Below are positions 1 to 11,988 of a stretch of DNA of 64,000 bases, in pieces. The translations under genes were made by a program, and so were the position numbers. Numbering within the stretch: position 1 is the stretch's first letter; every line of letters begins with the position of its first letter. The stretch comes from Gnetum montanum. Its lineage: Eukaryota; Streptophyta; Gnetopsida; Gnetales; Gnetaceae. The notes beneath the pieces were generated by a model. That model searched no databases and was not told the origin of the DNA. It saw only the letters and a program-made list of their open reading frames with translations. The stretch lies in assembly GCA_015680685.1 (NCBI GenBank), contig MNCI01002172.1, positions 534,507 through 598,506 on the forward strand. Direction: 5' to 3'.

Positions 1-312
1 GACCCACTTACATACCTTTTGGTTGGGTTAGTTAAATTCTTTATCCTTAAAAATTCTCATAATCAAATCGTTTTGTGTCCCATCGATGACATCCAATTGT
101 GTGCATCTTTATCAATGAAATTTTGTTGTTGTTGTTGTTATTGTGAATTCTTTAACCCTCTTCAAGTATTTCATCACATTTGGGCTCTTCAAAATTTAGT
201 AATGAATCACTTATCCATTTCAGCCTATTTTTCAATCTTCTCGCTAACACTATTAAAGGAATCAATCCATCATAATCACACCCTAGCCAAGTGTAACTAC
301 TGACAAGACAAG
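1..312 (+). mobile_element. 3' spacer of + strand Athila-type copy G, left of a solo LTR
   Basis: This stretch is the reverse complement, with divergence, of the 3' spacer of copy C near 18460-18800. Shared landmarks include the stretch around TTCTCATAATCAAATC, GACATCCAATTGTGTGCATC and TTGTGAATTCTTTAACCCTC. It is therefore the 3' internal part of a + strand member of the same family, continuing at 1103 after a solo LTR. A short GTT microsatellite lies at about 123-138. The small ORFs on both strands here are chance. The body of the element lies outside the window. Confidence 0.8.
308..312. repeat. Target-site duplication ACAAG, left copy
   Basis: ACAAG precedes the TGATGA start of the solo LTR and is repeated directly after its TCATCA end at 1103-1107. 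Removing the LTR and one copy restores the spacer sequence seen in copy C (reverse complement of about 18420-18440). Confidence 0.85.
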
Positions 313-1102
313 TGATGAGTGGTGAGGTACCCCTACACTCAACCATACAAATACAAGTATTACACGCACGATCCAGTCAAACTCCGTAGACGGACTAGTT
401 GTGGAATCTAGACAGTTAGCCTTAGGTCGTAGTTCACTGTCTTCCCCCCTGGACTAGTATTATCTTTGTCACATATGGTTTAGTCTAGAGTGAGGTGTAT
501 GATGGGTTTCTAATCTAATGCTACTCCTGAAGGCAATGGAAAGTAATATTAACTAAGCTAGGAGAGAAGGGTGAGAGAGAATCTAAACTAGCCTAAGTGC
601 GATGAACATCCGTTCCTTGATTATCCATACACATCTTGAACTTTGTGCATGACTACTACTGGGATTACCAAGTGTAGATCCTAGGTACGCTACTAGGTTA
701 CCAAGGAGTCACACTTAAATGCTCGTAATCAAGTCGTACTCATTCCATGTTTTAACATGAGATAAGGGTGAGAGAGATTAACTAGGAAAATAGTCGATAA
801 AAATAAAAATTAAATAATTAATTAATTAAACTAAGTGAATGCTGCAATGATGAAGTAATCTCGATCTTTATTTCCAGTCATGTGCATGTCCAAGTACGTC
901 ACACTCGAATAAAGGATGTCGTACAATTACAATCACCACACTACAGACATACACTAAGAAATATTCTAACTCTGGAATGATAAAATTTTAAGAGTCTAGC
1001 TAAGGATCTAAATCTAGATTCCTAAAATTGGGAAATCCACCTCTTATTTATAGACATTGCGACAGGCTGCGATATCACAGCAAGCAAATTTATGACTCAT
1101 CA
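313..1102 (-). mobile_element. Solo LTR of the Athila-type family
   Basis: About 790 bp begins TGATGAGTGG and ends GACTCATCA, with the landmarks of the A and B LTRs: the start followed by AGGTACCCCTACACTCAACC, a minus-strand AATAAAG signal, and CTCTTATTTATAGA, a minus-strand TATA box. No internal sequence is attached on either side and a perfect 5-bp target duplication flanks it, so this is a solo LTR left by LTR-LTR recombination. Orientation is opposite to the host element G. Confidence 0.88.
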
Positions 1103-1506
1103 ACAAGGTACTTAAAAGCTATACGTTACACATTACACACTAATTCATGATTTTGTTGTGATTGCAGTGGGAAGTGTGGACTCAAAGTAGGACTGTCTTC
1201 ACCTTAAGAATAAGTAGCAACACCATGTGATGAGGATCCTTCATGATCATTGAATCTTCTTCCTTGCTCTTTAGCTGCTAGAAAAGTTGGATGTTAGTTT
1301 TGGCTAGGATGTTTAATTCTATTATCATGAACACTCAATTTTGTAAAATATTGTAAATCTATACACTTGGGCACTTAGAGTCTATCTATTTCATTTGAGT
1401 CAGTTTACATATTAGTCAATAATCCCATACCTTCCCAATATTTTGTAAGAGACTTGTTCTTCCTTTTGTTCACCCAAGGATGAGTTTTCATTCAGTTGTG
1501 GGGGTA
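1103..1506 (+). mobile_element. 3' spacer of copy G (second part) with PPT
   Basis: This continues 1-312 and is the reverse complement of copy C 18028-18440. It contains GTGATTGCAG at about 1160, a good 3' splice-site-like string at the position where other copies have AG followed by ATG. It ends in the purine tract GTGGGGGTA (1498-1506) immediately before the 3' LTR. No coding sequence is seen. Confidence 0.8.
1498..1506 (+). other. Polypurine tract of copy G
   Basis: GTGGGGGTA directly precedes the TGAT start of the LTR. It corresponds to CATGGGGGTA on the minus strand next to the 3' LTRs of A, B, C and E. This is the expected plus-strand primer site. Confidence 0.7.
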
Positions 1507-2362
1507 TGATAAACTGTATTTTGCCTAGCTTTGATATGATATCAAAGCCCAAATACCTGCTAGTAAGGGACATGAAGTGATGTCAAATATTCGATATCAT
1601 GGGATGCGTCCTGACCTATAAATATAGTGCTCGGGCACACGATTTGGGCATATTTTTGTCATAGCATTGCAAAGCTCTTGTAGTTTTTTTTTCTCCAAAG
1701 TTAGAATATTTTCCAAAGTGCCTGAAGTAGGAGTCATTGAGTGTATAGATCTTTATTCAAGCATTGTTGTACCTAAGCTTGGCAGTGTGTGTGATAATAA
1801 AGACGAGCTTTCTGATAAACCTTACAACACCTTCACTAAATTGAATATTTTATTTATGAATTTAATGTTTCATGCAATTTTACCTCTAAGTAATTAAGAT
1901 AAATTAAGCTAAGTTAAATAGAAATTAATTAAGCACATAAGTACAACTGCTTTGAGCATGCACATGATGCTTGGTAATCCCAGCAATGCTTAATGTTTGG
2001 TAACCTGATAGTGTTATACATGTTCAAGATGTGTAAGGAAAGTGGGACTGGATACTTATGTTAGGATTAGTTAAAGATTAATGAGTTAGTTAAATTAAAT
2101 TATCCATTAAACTACTTCATTCCTTTATTTTAAGAACCAAGAACATAAACATAGAAAATGATATAAATCAGATGCCTCAATTGCACTTAACCATATCTTT
2201 GCATTTCACAAGTGTAACTAGGAAGACAATGATCATAACGATTGGATTTCACTTCCTAGAACTAGTGTACTTGAAGACTTAAGGTCTACGAAATTTGACT
2301 AGATCATGCATGAACACTTTTGATTCGTATGGTTGGACATAGGATATACTTGTTGCTCATCA
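1507..2362 (+). mobile_element. 3' LTR of + strand Athila-type copy G
   Basis: About 856 bp starting TGATAAACTG and ending GCTCATCA. It contains palindromic GATATC strings near the start, a TATA box CTATAAATA at 1616-1624 and a polyadenylation signal AATAAAG at 1796-1802, all on the + strand. It is most like the LTR of copy C read in reverse. The sequence after 2362 is LINE, so this LTR ends the element. Small ORFs inside it are not genes. Confidence 0.8.
1616..1624 (+). promoter_or_regulatory. TATA box of copy G LTR
   Basis: CTATAAATA lies about 110 bp into the LTR. The same box occurs at the matching site in the other LTRs of the family. Confidence 0.6.
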
Positions 2363-2790
2363 ATGGTGTTGAATGTTAGATAGTACAAAAGAGGCATGAA
2401 CAACAAATTAGTATGGTAGAAATGCAAATGCTTCGATTGATGTTAAATGTTACTAGAAGAGATAAAATACATAATATATACATCATAGGAAGATTTAGAG
2501 TCATTTCTATTTCAAATAAGCTACAATAATGACATCTTAGATGGTTTGAACACGTGCAAAGAAGATTAGTTAATGAACCTATAAATAAAGGTTACTACAT
2601 CACTGTTCTAGAAAAGTCATTAAAAAGAAGACCAAAGAAGAGATGGAAAAAAAGTCAAAGGTGATTTAAGGAAACTACAAATAAACAAAAATCTAGCTCT
2701 TTATAAAGGTGAATGATAAAAAGAAATCTCATGTAGCCAACCTTGTTTTATTGGGACAAGGCTAGGATGATGATGATGATGAGGACATAG
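2363..2790 (+). pseudogene. 5'-truncated RTE-type LINE, RT C-terminus and 3' tail
   Basis: Conceptual translation with several stops gives the C-terminal part of a plant RTE-clade non-LTR RT: a VEMQMLRLM segment, then TRRDKI, then LRWFEHVQRR, then RRPKKRW, then a decayed stretch. The tail reads like the usual end of this clade, finishing in a short GAT repeat (about 2766-2782). RTE elements characteristically end in such short repeats. The LTR of copy G abuts this fragment at 2362, so G probably inserted into the LINE. The LINE 5' part is not in the window. Confidence 0.75.
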
Positions 2791-3928
2791 TCACATTCTT
2801 CTAAGTTAACTAAATGGATATTGTTATGAGTTATTTTTATTAAAAGTTAGTTTTTTATTACTAGTTTAGTTATATATTTATCATATATCTCTAGAGTTTG
2901 ACTTAAATCATATTATTTGTGGTTTTTATTAAAAATTCCATGACCTCTAAACAAACTATTAAACTTTTCATGATTTCCAAACCAATAACATGGTTTGTAC
3001 ATCCATCAAACACTCTCACACTTAGCTGAATTTGTACAAGATGAGTAAAGGTAAAAAATGGTCATAGTGGATTGCTATAATTTTTTTTCACTTGTTAATC
3101 TTCTATAAAGCATTGATTTAGCTTCTTATATTTCATTGTGAATATATTTATCTTGAATTTTTATTTTGGCTCTTAACCATGTAGATATATATTATATCTA
3201 ATGTAGTTATTATGTTGTTGATATATATTTGAGTGTAATTATATGTATGTTGTTTTTAAATTTACAACAATGTAGTTATAAATTAACTATGTTGTTATAC
3301 GTTATTGCAACAAATACATTGTTATAAGTTAATTACGTAGATGTTGCATTGTTGTTAGAAGTTGTTTATATCATGGTGGTTATGTGTCTTATGTATAATT
3401 ACATAGATCTTGTTAAATATTATTACAAGTTGTTACAATTTAATTATGGATGTGTAATTTTACATACATTTTTATAAGTTATTAGTTCCCCTAAGAATTG
3501 TTCAAGGTTTCTGCTAACTTCTAGAACATCCTTGGGGATAACATGAAAGGAGGACATAGCACCATCCTGCACCAATTCGTATATGTTTACTTACACTTAC
3601 ATTATTATAAGTAAACAAAATGAATGTTGTTATAATTTAGTTGTTTTATTATAAGTAAAATTGAATGTTGTTACTTTATTATTATAAGTTGTTTTTTCAT
3701 CGATGTGTGTATATTTATGATGTATAACTATGATGATGTTGCTGGGTTATTATAAGTCATTAAGGTGTAACTTATTTCCCTTATTGGAAAATGTTTTTCT
3801 TGATAAAATAACTTATACAAATATTAGTCATTGCAAGCATGTGAAAAGAGCCATAAGGAGATTGGTGAATAAACAATAGTATGAAATTTTACTACAATTC
3901 AATAACATCAAACAATTATTTTTTAAAG
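2791..3928. other. AT-rich DNA without recognisable genes
   Basis: No coding potential is seen. Between about 3200 and 3780 the motif TTATAAGT with GTTGTTA recurs irregularly many times, giving a loosely repetitive texture. Confidence 0.6.
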
Positions 3929-3975
3929 NNNNNNNNNNNNNNNNNNNNNNNNNNNNNNNNNNNNNNNNNNNNNNN
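3929..3975. other. Assembly gap (47 N)
   Basis: Run of N. The true length is unknown. Confidence 0.95.
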
Positions 3976-4191
3976 TAGTCATTCATACCCTTATCCAACA
4001 TTAGTTACAAAGAAGACTTTTTAGCTTGATTCTTTCTTAGTGTATTACGTAGTAAATATAGTAGTTAGAGGGAAAGTGAAATGTTGAATTTTAGCAATTA
4101 TCCTTTCAACCAAATAGGATGTAAGTTACAAGAGATACCAACTATGTTATTTTCCATCTTGTTGAAGCAAAGAGCATTTTCTTTTTAAAAT

Positions 4192-4727
4192 AATGAGGTG
4201 TTAGCCTAGTGGTAAAACAAATGTTGAGTTTTAATTATGTACCTATATTACAAGTATTGTATTTTTTGAAAAAATAAAATAAAATATTATCATATTTTAG
4301 GGTTCCAACACCATATAATTTTTTTAAAAAATAACAAAATATTATGATTAAATTTCCCCTTGCCTTTTTTAGAAAAAAAAATAAAATATTACAATTAATT
4401 TTTTTAAAAATAAAATATTACCATTAAATTCAAAAATTTATATGAGTTATGAAATATAATTAATTTAGGGTTCTAGCACACTAGCATTTAAAAAAGAGAG
4501 TAAAATATTAGCATTAAATTCTCCAACATTTTATTAAAAATATTGCTATTAAATTCAAAAAGTTATATGAGTTGTAAAGCTCTAATTGGACTATATATCT
4601 TGGGGTGGAGGGAGGGGTATTGGACTTCAAAATAATTATAAGATATATAACTTAACATTGTCCACTAGATGCAAACCCATGACTTGGAGTGTTCAAATCA
4701 AGAGTCTTACTAGGCTAACACCTCATT
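4192..4727. repeat. SINE-like inverted repeat around AT-rich DNA
   Basis: The 18-mer AATGAGGTGTTAGCCTAG (4192-4209) is perfectly inverted at 4710-4727. Read on the minus strand from 4727, the sequence looks like a decayed tRNA-type Pol III promoter: TTAGCCTAGT resembles an A box and GGGTTTGCATCT, about 50 bases later, resembles a B box. The interior (4250-4600) contains repeated ATTAAATTCAAAAA..TTATATGAGTT units. It may be two tRNA-derived SINE ends facing each other, or a foldback element. The family is not recognised. Confidence 0.4.
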
Positions 4728-5264
4728 GTTAAATCTTATTCTTAAAAGTGAAATTATTGTTTAAAAAGAGCACCTAGGTATATATAGCTCATTTAAAAAA
4801 ATTATAGAAAAATCAAAAAAGAAAAGAAAAAAAAAGTTTGCATAATTATGTAGTCATATTTATAGTGTGCCTCAAGTCTATATTCTTTTGGGATACAAAG
4901 AGTATTATAATTCATTATTTAATATAATAGTATGAATGGTTAATATGAACAAAAACATTGCAGACTATTTTGGAATAACATAACTTCAAGGAAAAAAATT
5001 AAAAAATACAAAGAAAACAAAAAAAAAAAGAATCCATATATTTGAAAAGCCATTTTCTCTACCATTATAACATCATGTATACAAAGTTATATTTAAAGAT
5101 GCATACAAACAATCACATTGAAAAATTCTTATATTGAATCATTGTTAAGCTTTATTCAAATTATGGTCTCATGTAATTAGTGTTACTCCACCTTCATGGT
5201 GAACAACTTTAAATCATAATCTCTAGTAAGGTGGAGTAACCTTGCCCCTTACCCAAGTCTCATT
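4728..5264. other. AT-rich DNA, nothing recognised
   Basis: A-rich runs and low complexity. The stretch just before 5265 may belong to the LINE that follows, but I could not support a reading frame. Confidence 0.5.
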
Positions 5265-6262
5265 TCATGTTTTGGTCTTCAAGTGAATGTAGATAAAACC
5301 AAATTGATAATCTAGGATGCAAGAAACAACTATTATAACTTCCATTTTAGAGGTACCAATGTGTAAATATTAGATTCTTTTAAATATTTGGATCTTATTT
5401 ACATGAACAATTACTTGTGAGGGAAGTGCATGAAAGAAAATTTAGCGGGAGGTTTCAAGGCTCTATATGTTTTCAGAAACAAGTGTAAGGATGTAAGCCT
5501 TTGGGCTTAAAAGGTTAGAAAAGTTTTCTTTAAAACCATCATCTATCCTACCATATTGTATCAATGTGTTTTTAGGGACCTAGACTCATTAATAAACTTT
5601 AGAAATACATTGAAAGAGTGAAAACAACTTTTTTCTTGATGAGTTAAAGGTGAAGAAGCAAATACTTTACTTAATGTTATTATATGAATGTGATTTCTTA
5701 CCTTTAGAAGCAGAAGCCTTATGCCAATTCATTACATACACTCATAGCTTGCATATCTCAAGGTAAGAAAAATTCTCTAAAGCATTTCTTGAGGATTCAT
5801 GAGACTGTGGTCATCAGTATTTTCAAAGGATGTAATGGTTGAGAAAATGAAATATCTCTTAGGAGGACATGTAGCAAAATCCTAAGCATATTTGCCAACT
5901 AGTCAAGTAGAAAGTTTTAATAAAGATGTGGGCCGATGTGGAAGGAAAGAGGTAATTTTATTTACACTACATTAGATTTAATAAACTATATGTAAAAGCT
6001 CACTATCTCACAACTACTATTTCCATCAAGTATCATAATGCTATCAACAAGCTTCACTTAAGTTTTCATAATCTTAGAATTGAAAGTGGAAGATCAATTC
6101 AACTCCCTCAAGAAGAGCACATTTATACGTTGGGCAGATTAGGAACCCTTGAAGATGAGTTATATGTGTTTCTTTCTTATGCTATGACTATTCATTTGAG
6201 ACAACATTATAATGTTATAACAAAAAGACTGTATAATTCGTTTTTGATGTCCCTATAGGTGC
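5265..6262 (+). pseudogene. Decayed LINE reverse transcriptase, C-terminal half
   Basis: In frames interrupted by stops and shifts, the + strand gives CFGLQVNVDKTK at about 5270, which is the usual plant LINE RT segment after the catalytic core. Then comes KALYVFRNKCKDVSLW, then FKTIIYPTILY, and near 6060-6180 a C-terminal stretch with LRIESGRSIQLPQEEHICTL and EDELYVF, typical of LINE ORF2 C-termini. The upstream RT core and the endonuclease are not seen, so this is a 5'-truncated, old copy. It is not the RTE type found at 2363. Confidence 0.65.
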
Positions 6263-9153
6263 TTAGTCAATCTGTAGAATCTATCTTTATTATTCATAAA
6301 ATGTAATATCTATCTAATAGATCCTATGGGTCTTCAAACATAATAAAGCTTCATTTCATATTGAATAACTAAACTACTACAACATGTAATATCATGTTAA
6401 AAGTGCAAACTTTTTTATGACACATGCATGATGTCTCAATTTGATAGGTCTCATTGTCAAAAGGTTTTGAATGTGTAATATATTGTAAATGAAAAACAAA
6501 GCTAAATAGAGGAAAATTAAAAATGCATCAATGAGAAATTTTTTATTTTAGAATGTCTTTTTATTTAAGATCTTGTAACAAAAATTGAAGGCTTCAAAAG
6601 CATACGTTTCTACTATCAAGCATATTGAATTTTTTTTAAAAGTCATCAATAATTTCAACTTAAAGCCCTAGTATTTCTAAATTATTTGGATATAGCTAAT
6701 GTTTATTTAATAGATTTTCAAGCATGGGCTACTAGACAAAAGCAAACAAAAGCAACTAATGCCCTATTCACAAGGAGAAGCTATTTTTGCAACTCATCTC
6801 ATCTTCATATTTTGTTACAGTGATAATGTACAATCTAAGATATGGCTTATAGCCATATGATAGTTTCAATAATTAATGGTTGTAGTTTTTAATAGTAAAT
6901 AATATGCAAATACCCAAAAAACTACCTATAACCACTGTAGTTCACCTTTAGCTATAGCTTAACCTCATGCTCTTTGTTCGATTATGAATAGTAGAAATCA
7001 CAACTCTTAGTTCAAGTTGTGATGATAGTTACAACTCAATTTTTTCATCATGTGGCCAGGGCATGAACCACCATTAACATGATAAAGGTTATGTTTGGCC
7101 TTATTAGGTATTGAATATTCTATGGTCTTTGATGTGCATTCATGCCCACATGAAAGCATGATGTATTTCTAACCACATTCACATGGCATGTCCCTCATGG
7201 AAATAGCTTGCATATACATAAAACAAAGCATTGCATAAAATAACATTCAAATTTTGGGTGTCCTTTATCCTACAGTTTTCTTTGCTCATAAGTGCAATTC
7301 AACCTACAGTCAGACTATTTTTAGTTGCATGCTTAGCTAGATGTTTCCTTTATTTTCATGTCTAGTTTTCTTACTAGTGGTGTAGCAAAAGATTTCTCTT
7401 GTTGATTACTGTTAATTCTCTCATTGTTTGCAAGGTTTTGGGCTTTTGTTAATTTTGATTTTTGACTTTATTTAAGATTTTTTGGGGTATGTTTACATAT
7501 TAATGTATAATTGTATCAGAATTCATGGTAGTTTTCTTTGTTTTAAAGCATCCTCAACTAAGCCCCATGGTGATTGTTGTAGTGCACATTGTGTTTACTA
7601 GTTGATAGCTACTAAGAAATTGAGTTATTTTTACAACATTCAACCTCATTCATTTTGGTATCTATAGGGAGTTATATTTTTGCTAAATAATATCCATGTC
7701 TATTGTTGAATAAGGACTAGGATTAAATTGTGTAGCATTTAGAAATTTTTTCTTTAATTTTTGGTACAAGTGTTGTCTTTGAAAAAAGTGTTATGTTTTA
7801 TTTCATTCAAGAAGTTTTATTCTATGATCTTCACTTTTTTTTTCATCATATTGATGAAAATGCAATTTTAATTTGTCATTTTGATTAAATGTGATGGTGA
7901 AACAATCTCTCATTTTGATTTAAAGTCTAGCAATATTTTTAGATATTATACACCAACCTAAATACCCTTTCATGCTACTAGTGAAAAGGTGCCTTTTTAT
8001 CAACCATATCCTCATGCTAAACAAGTTTTTAGTGTAATTATATAATAGAATTTAGCCAATGACAACAAATGTAAGACTATTTTAGGTGTGTAATTAGTGT
8101 TTAGCACATATTCCCAAGAAAGAATTGAACTTATCTATTAAACTTAACTTTTATAAACTATATTGACAATTAAAATTTTAATGGAATAGCCTAATTGTTT
8201 AAAAGAATAAACATAAATTATATAACTCTATAGTTATATAGTTTTTTAATCAATTCTATGCAAAGTCATATAGTTTTGAAATCTCTCTTAACATTGTAGG
8301 CTCCTTAGTTATGTTGAGTTAATTTAATTTAAGATTTTTTGCAAAATCATTACATATCTTAGCATAAGTCAATTGCATCAAATCCATGACTTCTAGATAT
8401 TACCATTAACGAAGTGTAATATTTAGAAGCATCATTTAGAATGATGACATCATGTTCCTTTCTTAGGTCCAAAGGATCACATTTGATGTTGGGTGTAGTC
8501 ACTAAAGAAATTAAGTTTTGATATCTCTAAAGTTGTCCTCTTTTTTAGTAATTGATTGTTGATAACTCGTATATATTAGTGGAAATCTATCATTTTAAAA
8601 CTTGATTAGTGATAGTGGTTTGACCACAAAATCTACCTGCATTCTCACTCCTTGATTATGTGCATGATTAATAAGTTATAATTCATATGATTTACTAGAA
8701 AATCTCTAATTCCATTTTGTCTATATGCATGATGTTGAATTGCTATAATGCACTATAGAATGATTGCAATTCCTAAAACATTCACTCAAAATGTTATATT
8801 TAATGCAACATAGCTATAATAGGCTATTTCCCTATTAAAATTTTCTTTGATGATGGTTGTTATTATTCAAGTTCCTTACAATCATGAATTTGATAAAAGT
8901 TATAGGAACTAGCAAAAGGGATCTTCCACATGAATACATATAGTTCTTAAAATGTGGTATTTCAAAATTGATGTAATTCATTTGTCAGTGAATTCTGTTA
9001 GCTCTATGTTTATCTAAATTTGATTTAAATTACCAAATTGTAGTTATTACCATTATATGTGAATGTAATGTTCAAATAATTTTACAATTATTAGAAATGT
9101 CTATTCCTTTTGATAAATTATCATTGGATGACAATGGAAGATTGTTATAATAA
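6263..9153. other. 2.9 kb AT-rich DNA, no gene seen
   Basis: I see no ORF with recognisable content, no structural RNA and no clear repeat boundary. It may contain very old transposon sequence. It runs up to the target duplication of copy A. Confidence 0.55.
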
Positions 9154-9158
9154 GAATG
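9154..9158. repeat. Target-site duplication GAATG, left copy (element A)
   Basis: GAATG directly precedes the left LTR and is repeated at 16210-16214 directly after the right LTR. This proves that the two LTRs belong to one insertion. Confidence 0.92.
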
Positions 9159-9966
9159 TGATGAGTGGCGAGGTACCCCTACACTCAACCATACGAATAC
9201 GAGCATAGCACGTGCGATTCGGTTGAACTCCATAGACTAAGTGCCTACACATCCATGGAACACTTAGGGTTAATCATTCGTTGTCTTCCCAGACTTACTT
9301 GTAGTTGTCACGGTGTATGGTTAAGTAAGTCTGAGGTATATGATTTTTATAGCTTTTCTAGTTTTATTTCCTATGCTAACAAGGTGAAGGGTTGAGAAAC
9401 TAATTACTAACTCTAACTAATGAACTAAGTCTAAATTACCTAGCTTTAGCATCCGTTCCCACTTACCGTACACACCCTGAACCGATGCAACCATGGTTAC
9501 CAAACGCTAATCGTTGCTGGGATCACCACGCGTAATGCACGTGCTCGAAGTGGTCGTACTGAGGCACTTAACTAGGAGAGAAGGGTGAGAGAGAAATCAG
9601 TAAATAACAGATAATAAATAACAATAAATAAAATCCTAATTAGCCTATTCCATGCACTGCAAGGTTTATCCAAGAAGCTCGTCTTTATTTCCATACACAA
9701 ACTTGTGTTCAGGTACAATGTTTGCTCGAATAAAGATGTGTTCACTTTAGGACTTCTACTGCGGGCACATGGAAAATATTTTATCTCAGGAGTGATCAGT
9801 CTACCAAAGTTTCCCTACTGTCTAGCCTAGGAGGAGGAAACAAGGGAGAGCCGCCTCTTATTTATAGATATGACGATGCACCATGATATCATGTACGCGA
9901 TATCGCAAGGGAAGACGTAATATTGCGTATGCGATATCGCGGCCCATGCGATATCACGTCCCATCC
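9159..9966 (-). mobile_element. Element A 3' LTR
   Basis: About 808 bp starting TGATGAGTGG; the end reads GTCCCATCC, a mutated TCA end. It contains minus-strand TATA (CTTATTTATAG on + near 9856-9866), a minus-strand AATAAAG signal near 9690, and a cluster of GATATC palindromes at 9884-9962. The + strand 76-codon ORF inside it is antisense to the element and also present in the other A LTR; it is not called as a gene. Confidence 0.9.
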
Positions 9967-9980
9967 TACCCCCATGACTA
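9967..9980 (-). other. Polypurine tract of element A
   Basis: On the minus strand TAGTCATGGGGGTA directly precedes the 3' LTR. The core CATGGGGG is shared by all copies. Confidence 0.7.
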
Positions 9981-10130
9981 AATGAAAACTCATCCTTGAG
10001 TTCCTTACAATAATATCAGGAAGGTATGGGATTATTGACTCAAAGGAAACTAATGGGATGACATGTGAACGAATCATCATTACAAGACACAACAAAACTG
10101 GTGTTCATGACAACAAGAGTGAACACCTTA

Positions 10131-10327
10131 TTACATTGACATCAGGCCTTTGTTGGCAACTGAGAAATCGAGAGAGAAAGAAGTGTTGTTGCTGCCAATG
10201 CTAAGATTGTGCCTTTCGTTGTCCATCCGTAAGTGCATCATCGATCTCATTCCTTGCAAAGTTGCTTCAGCACCGCTCCATTCCAAGTGCTTCCTCCAGA
10301 TCCAGTTTGTTGTTGCATGATCGTCAT
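10131..10327 (-). pseudogene. Remnant of 3' ORF in element A
   Basis: An open stretch of about 65 codons starts at an ATG that directly follows GTGTGTAG, a good 3' splice site. It ends at a TAA near 10131. The start is at the same place as the long 3' ORF of copy E (ATG at 57334), but almost all of that ORF is missing here. No domain is recognised. It may simply be open by chance; the shared AG|ATG is the stronger evidence. Confidence 0.35.
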
Positions 10328-11734
10328 CTACACACACAACACAGTCTTACATTAGCAAGGGTGAATGAATCATCATGTAATTAATACCTTGCATTAGTGA
10401 AAGGTCTATTAGCTGAGTTGTGGTATGGTTGATACAAATCTGAAGATATATTAATGATGACTACCGAAGGTGTAGGGGTTAGGAGAAAATTTAAAAAATT
10501 TGGGCTAGGAGAAAATCGAAAAAAATTGGGCCCCATACCCCCATGACTAATCGTGAACCTCCGGTAGCGTTAGAATGGAAAAAAATAGGAATAAGAAAGA
10601 TGAGGAAAAAGAGACAACTATAGCATTGATGAAATGGATGTCGAGATGGAAATGAACAAAGTAAAAATAATTGCAAAAATGTTAAGGGAAAGAATTTAAC
10701 GGATGCACCAAATAGGAATGTTAGTAGGTCCTCCCCAAAGTAGGCTCATGCCCTTAATGCCCTGACAAACCCACATTCAAAGAGTCCGTAGGCTCTAGGA
10801 ATGTCCATTGGAACAAGAGTTAAAGTCTTAAGCACAAGAATTTAACAACAAGAAAACAATGCATCTACCAAGATATACACTGGTGAAACAACTGGCAATG
10901 AGGTGAATAATGGAGAAAAGGATGGAGAGAAGAGAATGAAATGGAATCCCAAGAACAAGGTGGTGTACAGCCCCATGTGGATTTCATGATTAATGTGACT
11001 TGGTAAATCTCATTCCAACTCTGGCCTTAAACCAACCACATCCAGTGACTTCGCATTAATGCATTCAGCTAATCCATCCCCTTGAATAACAAGAATGCTT
11101 CCCCCAAGAGCCACCACCATTCCGACAAAACAAATGAGGAGAGAATGGAAAGCGAGAAGGACCTTAGTTAGAGGGAATGTTTTTAGTTCCATAACCAATG
11201 CTTGTAGCCTAAGGAATTATTTCATCTAAGGGGTGTGCTTTGAATTCTCACTTTTCTCTCATTTTTTTTCTATGTTTTTTTTTGTTTTATGTTTTTATGT
11301 GTGAGAACCACACCATGCAAAGACTTCTTATTTTTATTGACTCAACTTTCGATAATTGGGTAACATCGAAACGGCAAGAAAACTCAAGAAGAAAACATCC
11401 AAGCACCAAAGAGAATGGCTAACAAAAAAGCATCAAGTTTCCTTGAAGTCATACCTTTTTCAAACCTTGAGTCCTTCCTTTGTTTGAGAAATGCCCAATC
11501 ACCGATTCGTTAGAGTTCTTATTTAGAAGGAACCGTACATTTCCAAGCCGAGAGAGACCATAGAAACTAGTGGATGAATGGATGAAGTGAACTCATTGCC
11601 TACCATATCAAAAGAAACATACCTTAGTATCAACATCATGACTTAAAGGTAAAAACCAAACATCAGAAATCAATGAAAAATAGTTCATACCATCAGGAAG
11701 AACACTTATTGGGTGACAAACTTACAAGGTGGAT

Positions 11735-11736
<2 letters not shown>

Positions 11737-11762
<26 letters not shown>
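11737..11762. repeat. CA microsatellite
   Basis: About 13 CA units inside the element A spacer, not seen at the matching site of copies B, C or E. The overlapping ORFs with TH repeats are artefacts of it. Confidence 0.9.
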
Positions 11763-11765
<3 letters not shown>

Positions 11766-11988
11766 CGAAAAAGTATAACAATGTTGAAAAAAAAAACAAG
11801 AAAAGTTAAAGAAATTTGTAAAACAAAAATGTGTAAGAAAAAAATATATAAAACAAAAATGTGTAAAAAAACATGGAAAAAAACGTGTAAAACAAAAACT
11901 AAAAAGAACTTAGGGCCCCAAATGATTAGCATAGGTGGCCATCTCCCCCATGACTAAATTGTAAGGGAGAGATCCGAATAATGAACGT

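Larger units (their letters stand above)
9981..11988 (-). mobile_element. Element A 3' spacer
   Basis: A non-coding region between the end of pol and the 3' LTR, alignable with 29899-31870 of copy B. It contains a second PPT-like CCCCCATGACTA at 10538-10549 and a third at 11945-11956. There is a splice-acceptor-like AG directly before an ATG at 10327, a CA repeat at about 11737-11762 unique to this copy, and an A-rich tandem tract (AAAACAAAAATGTGTA units, about 11800-11905). The conserved string around GGGGTGTGCTTTGAATTC (11229-11246) occurs in all copies. Confidence 0.75.

Noticed and set aside
2364-2372. TGGTGTTG after the copy G LTR looks like the start of the tRNA-Asp PBS
   Set aside because: The match stops after eight bases and the sequence reads directly as RTE LINE protein from 2363 on. 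The PPT on the other side shows this LTR is a 3' LTR.
9165-9395. 76-codon + strand ORF in both LTRs of element A (also 15422-15652)
   Set aside because: It is antisense to the element, it is conserved only because the two LTRs are copies, and it is broken in the B and C LTRs.
11673-11957. 94-codon + ORF with TH and KK repeats
   Set aside because: It is made by the CA microsatellite and A-rich tract, antisense to element A.
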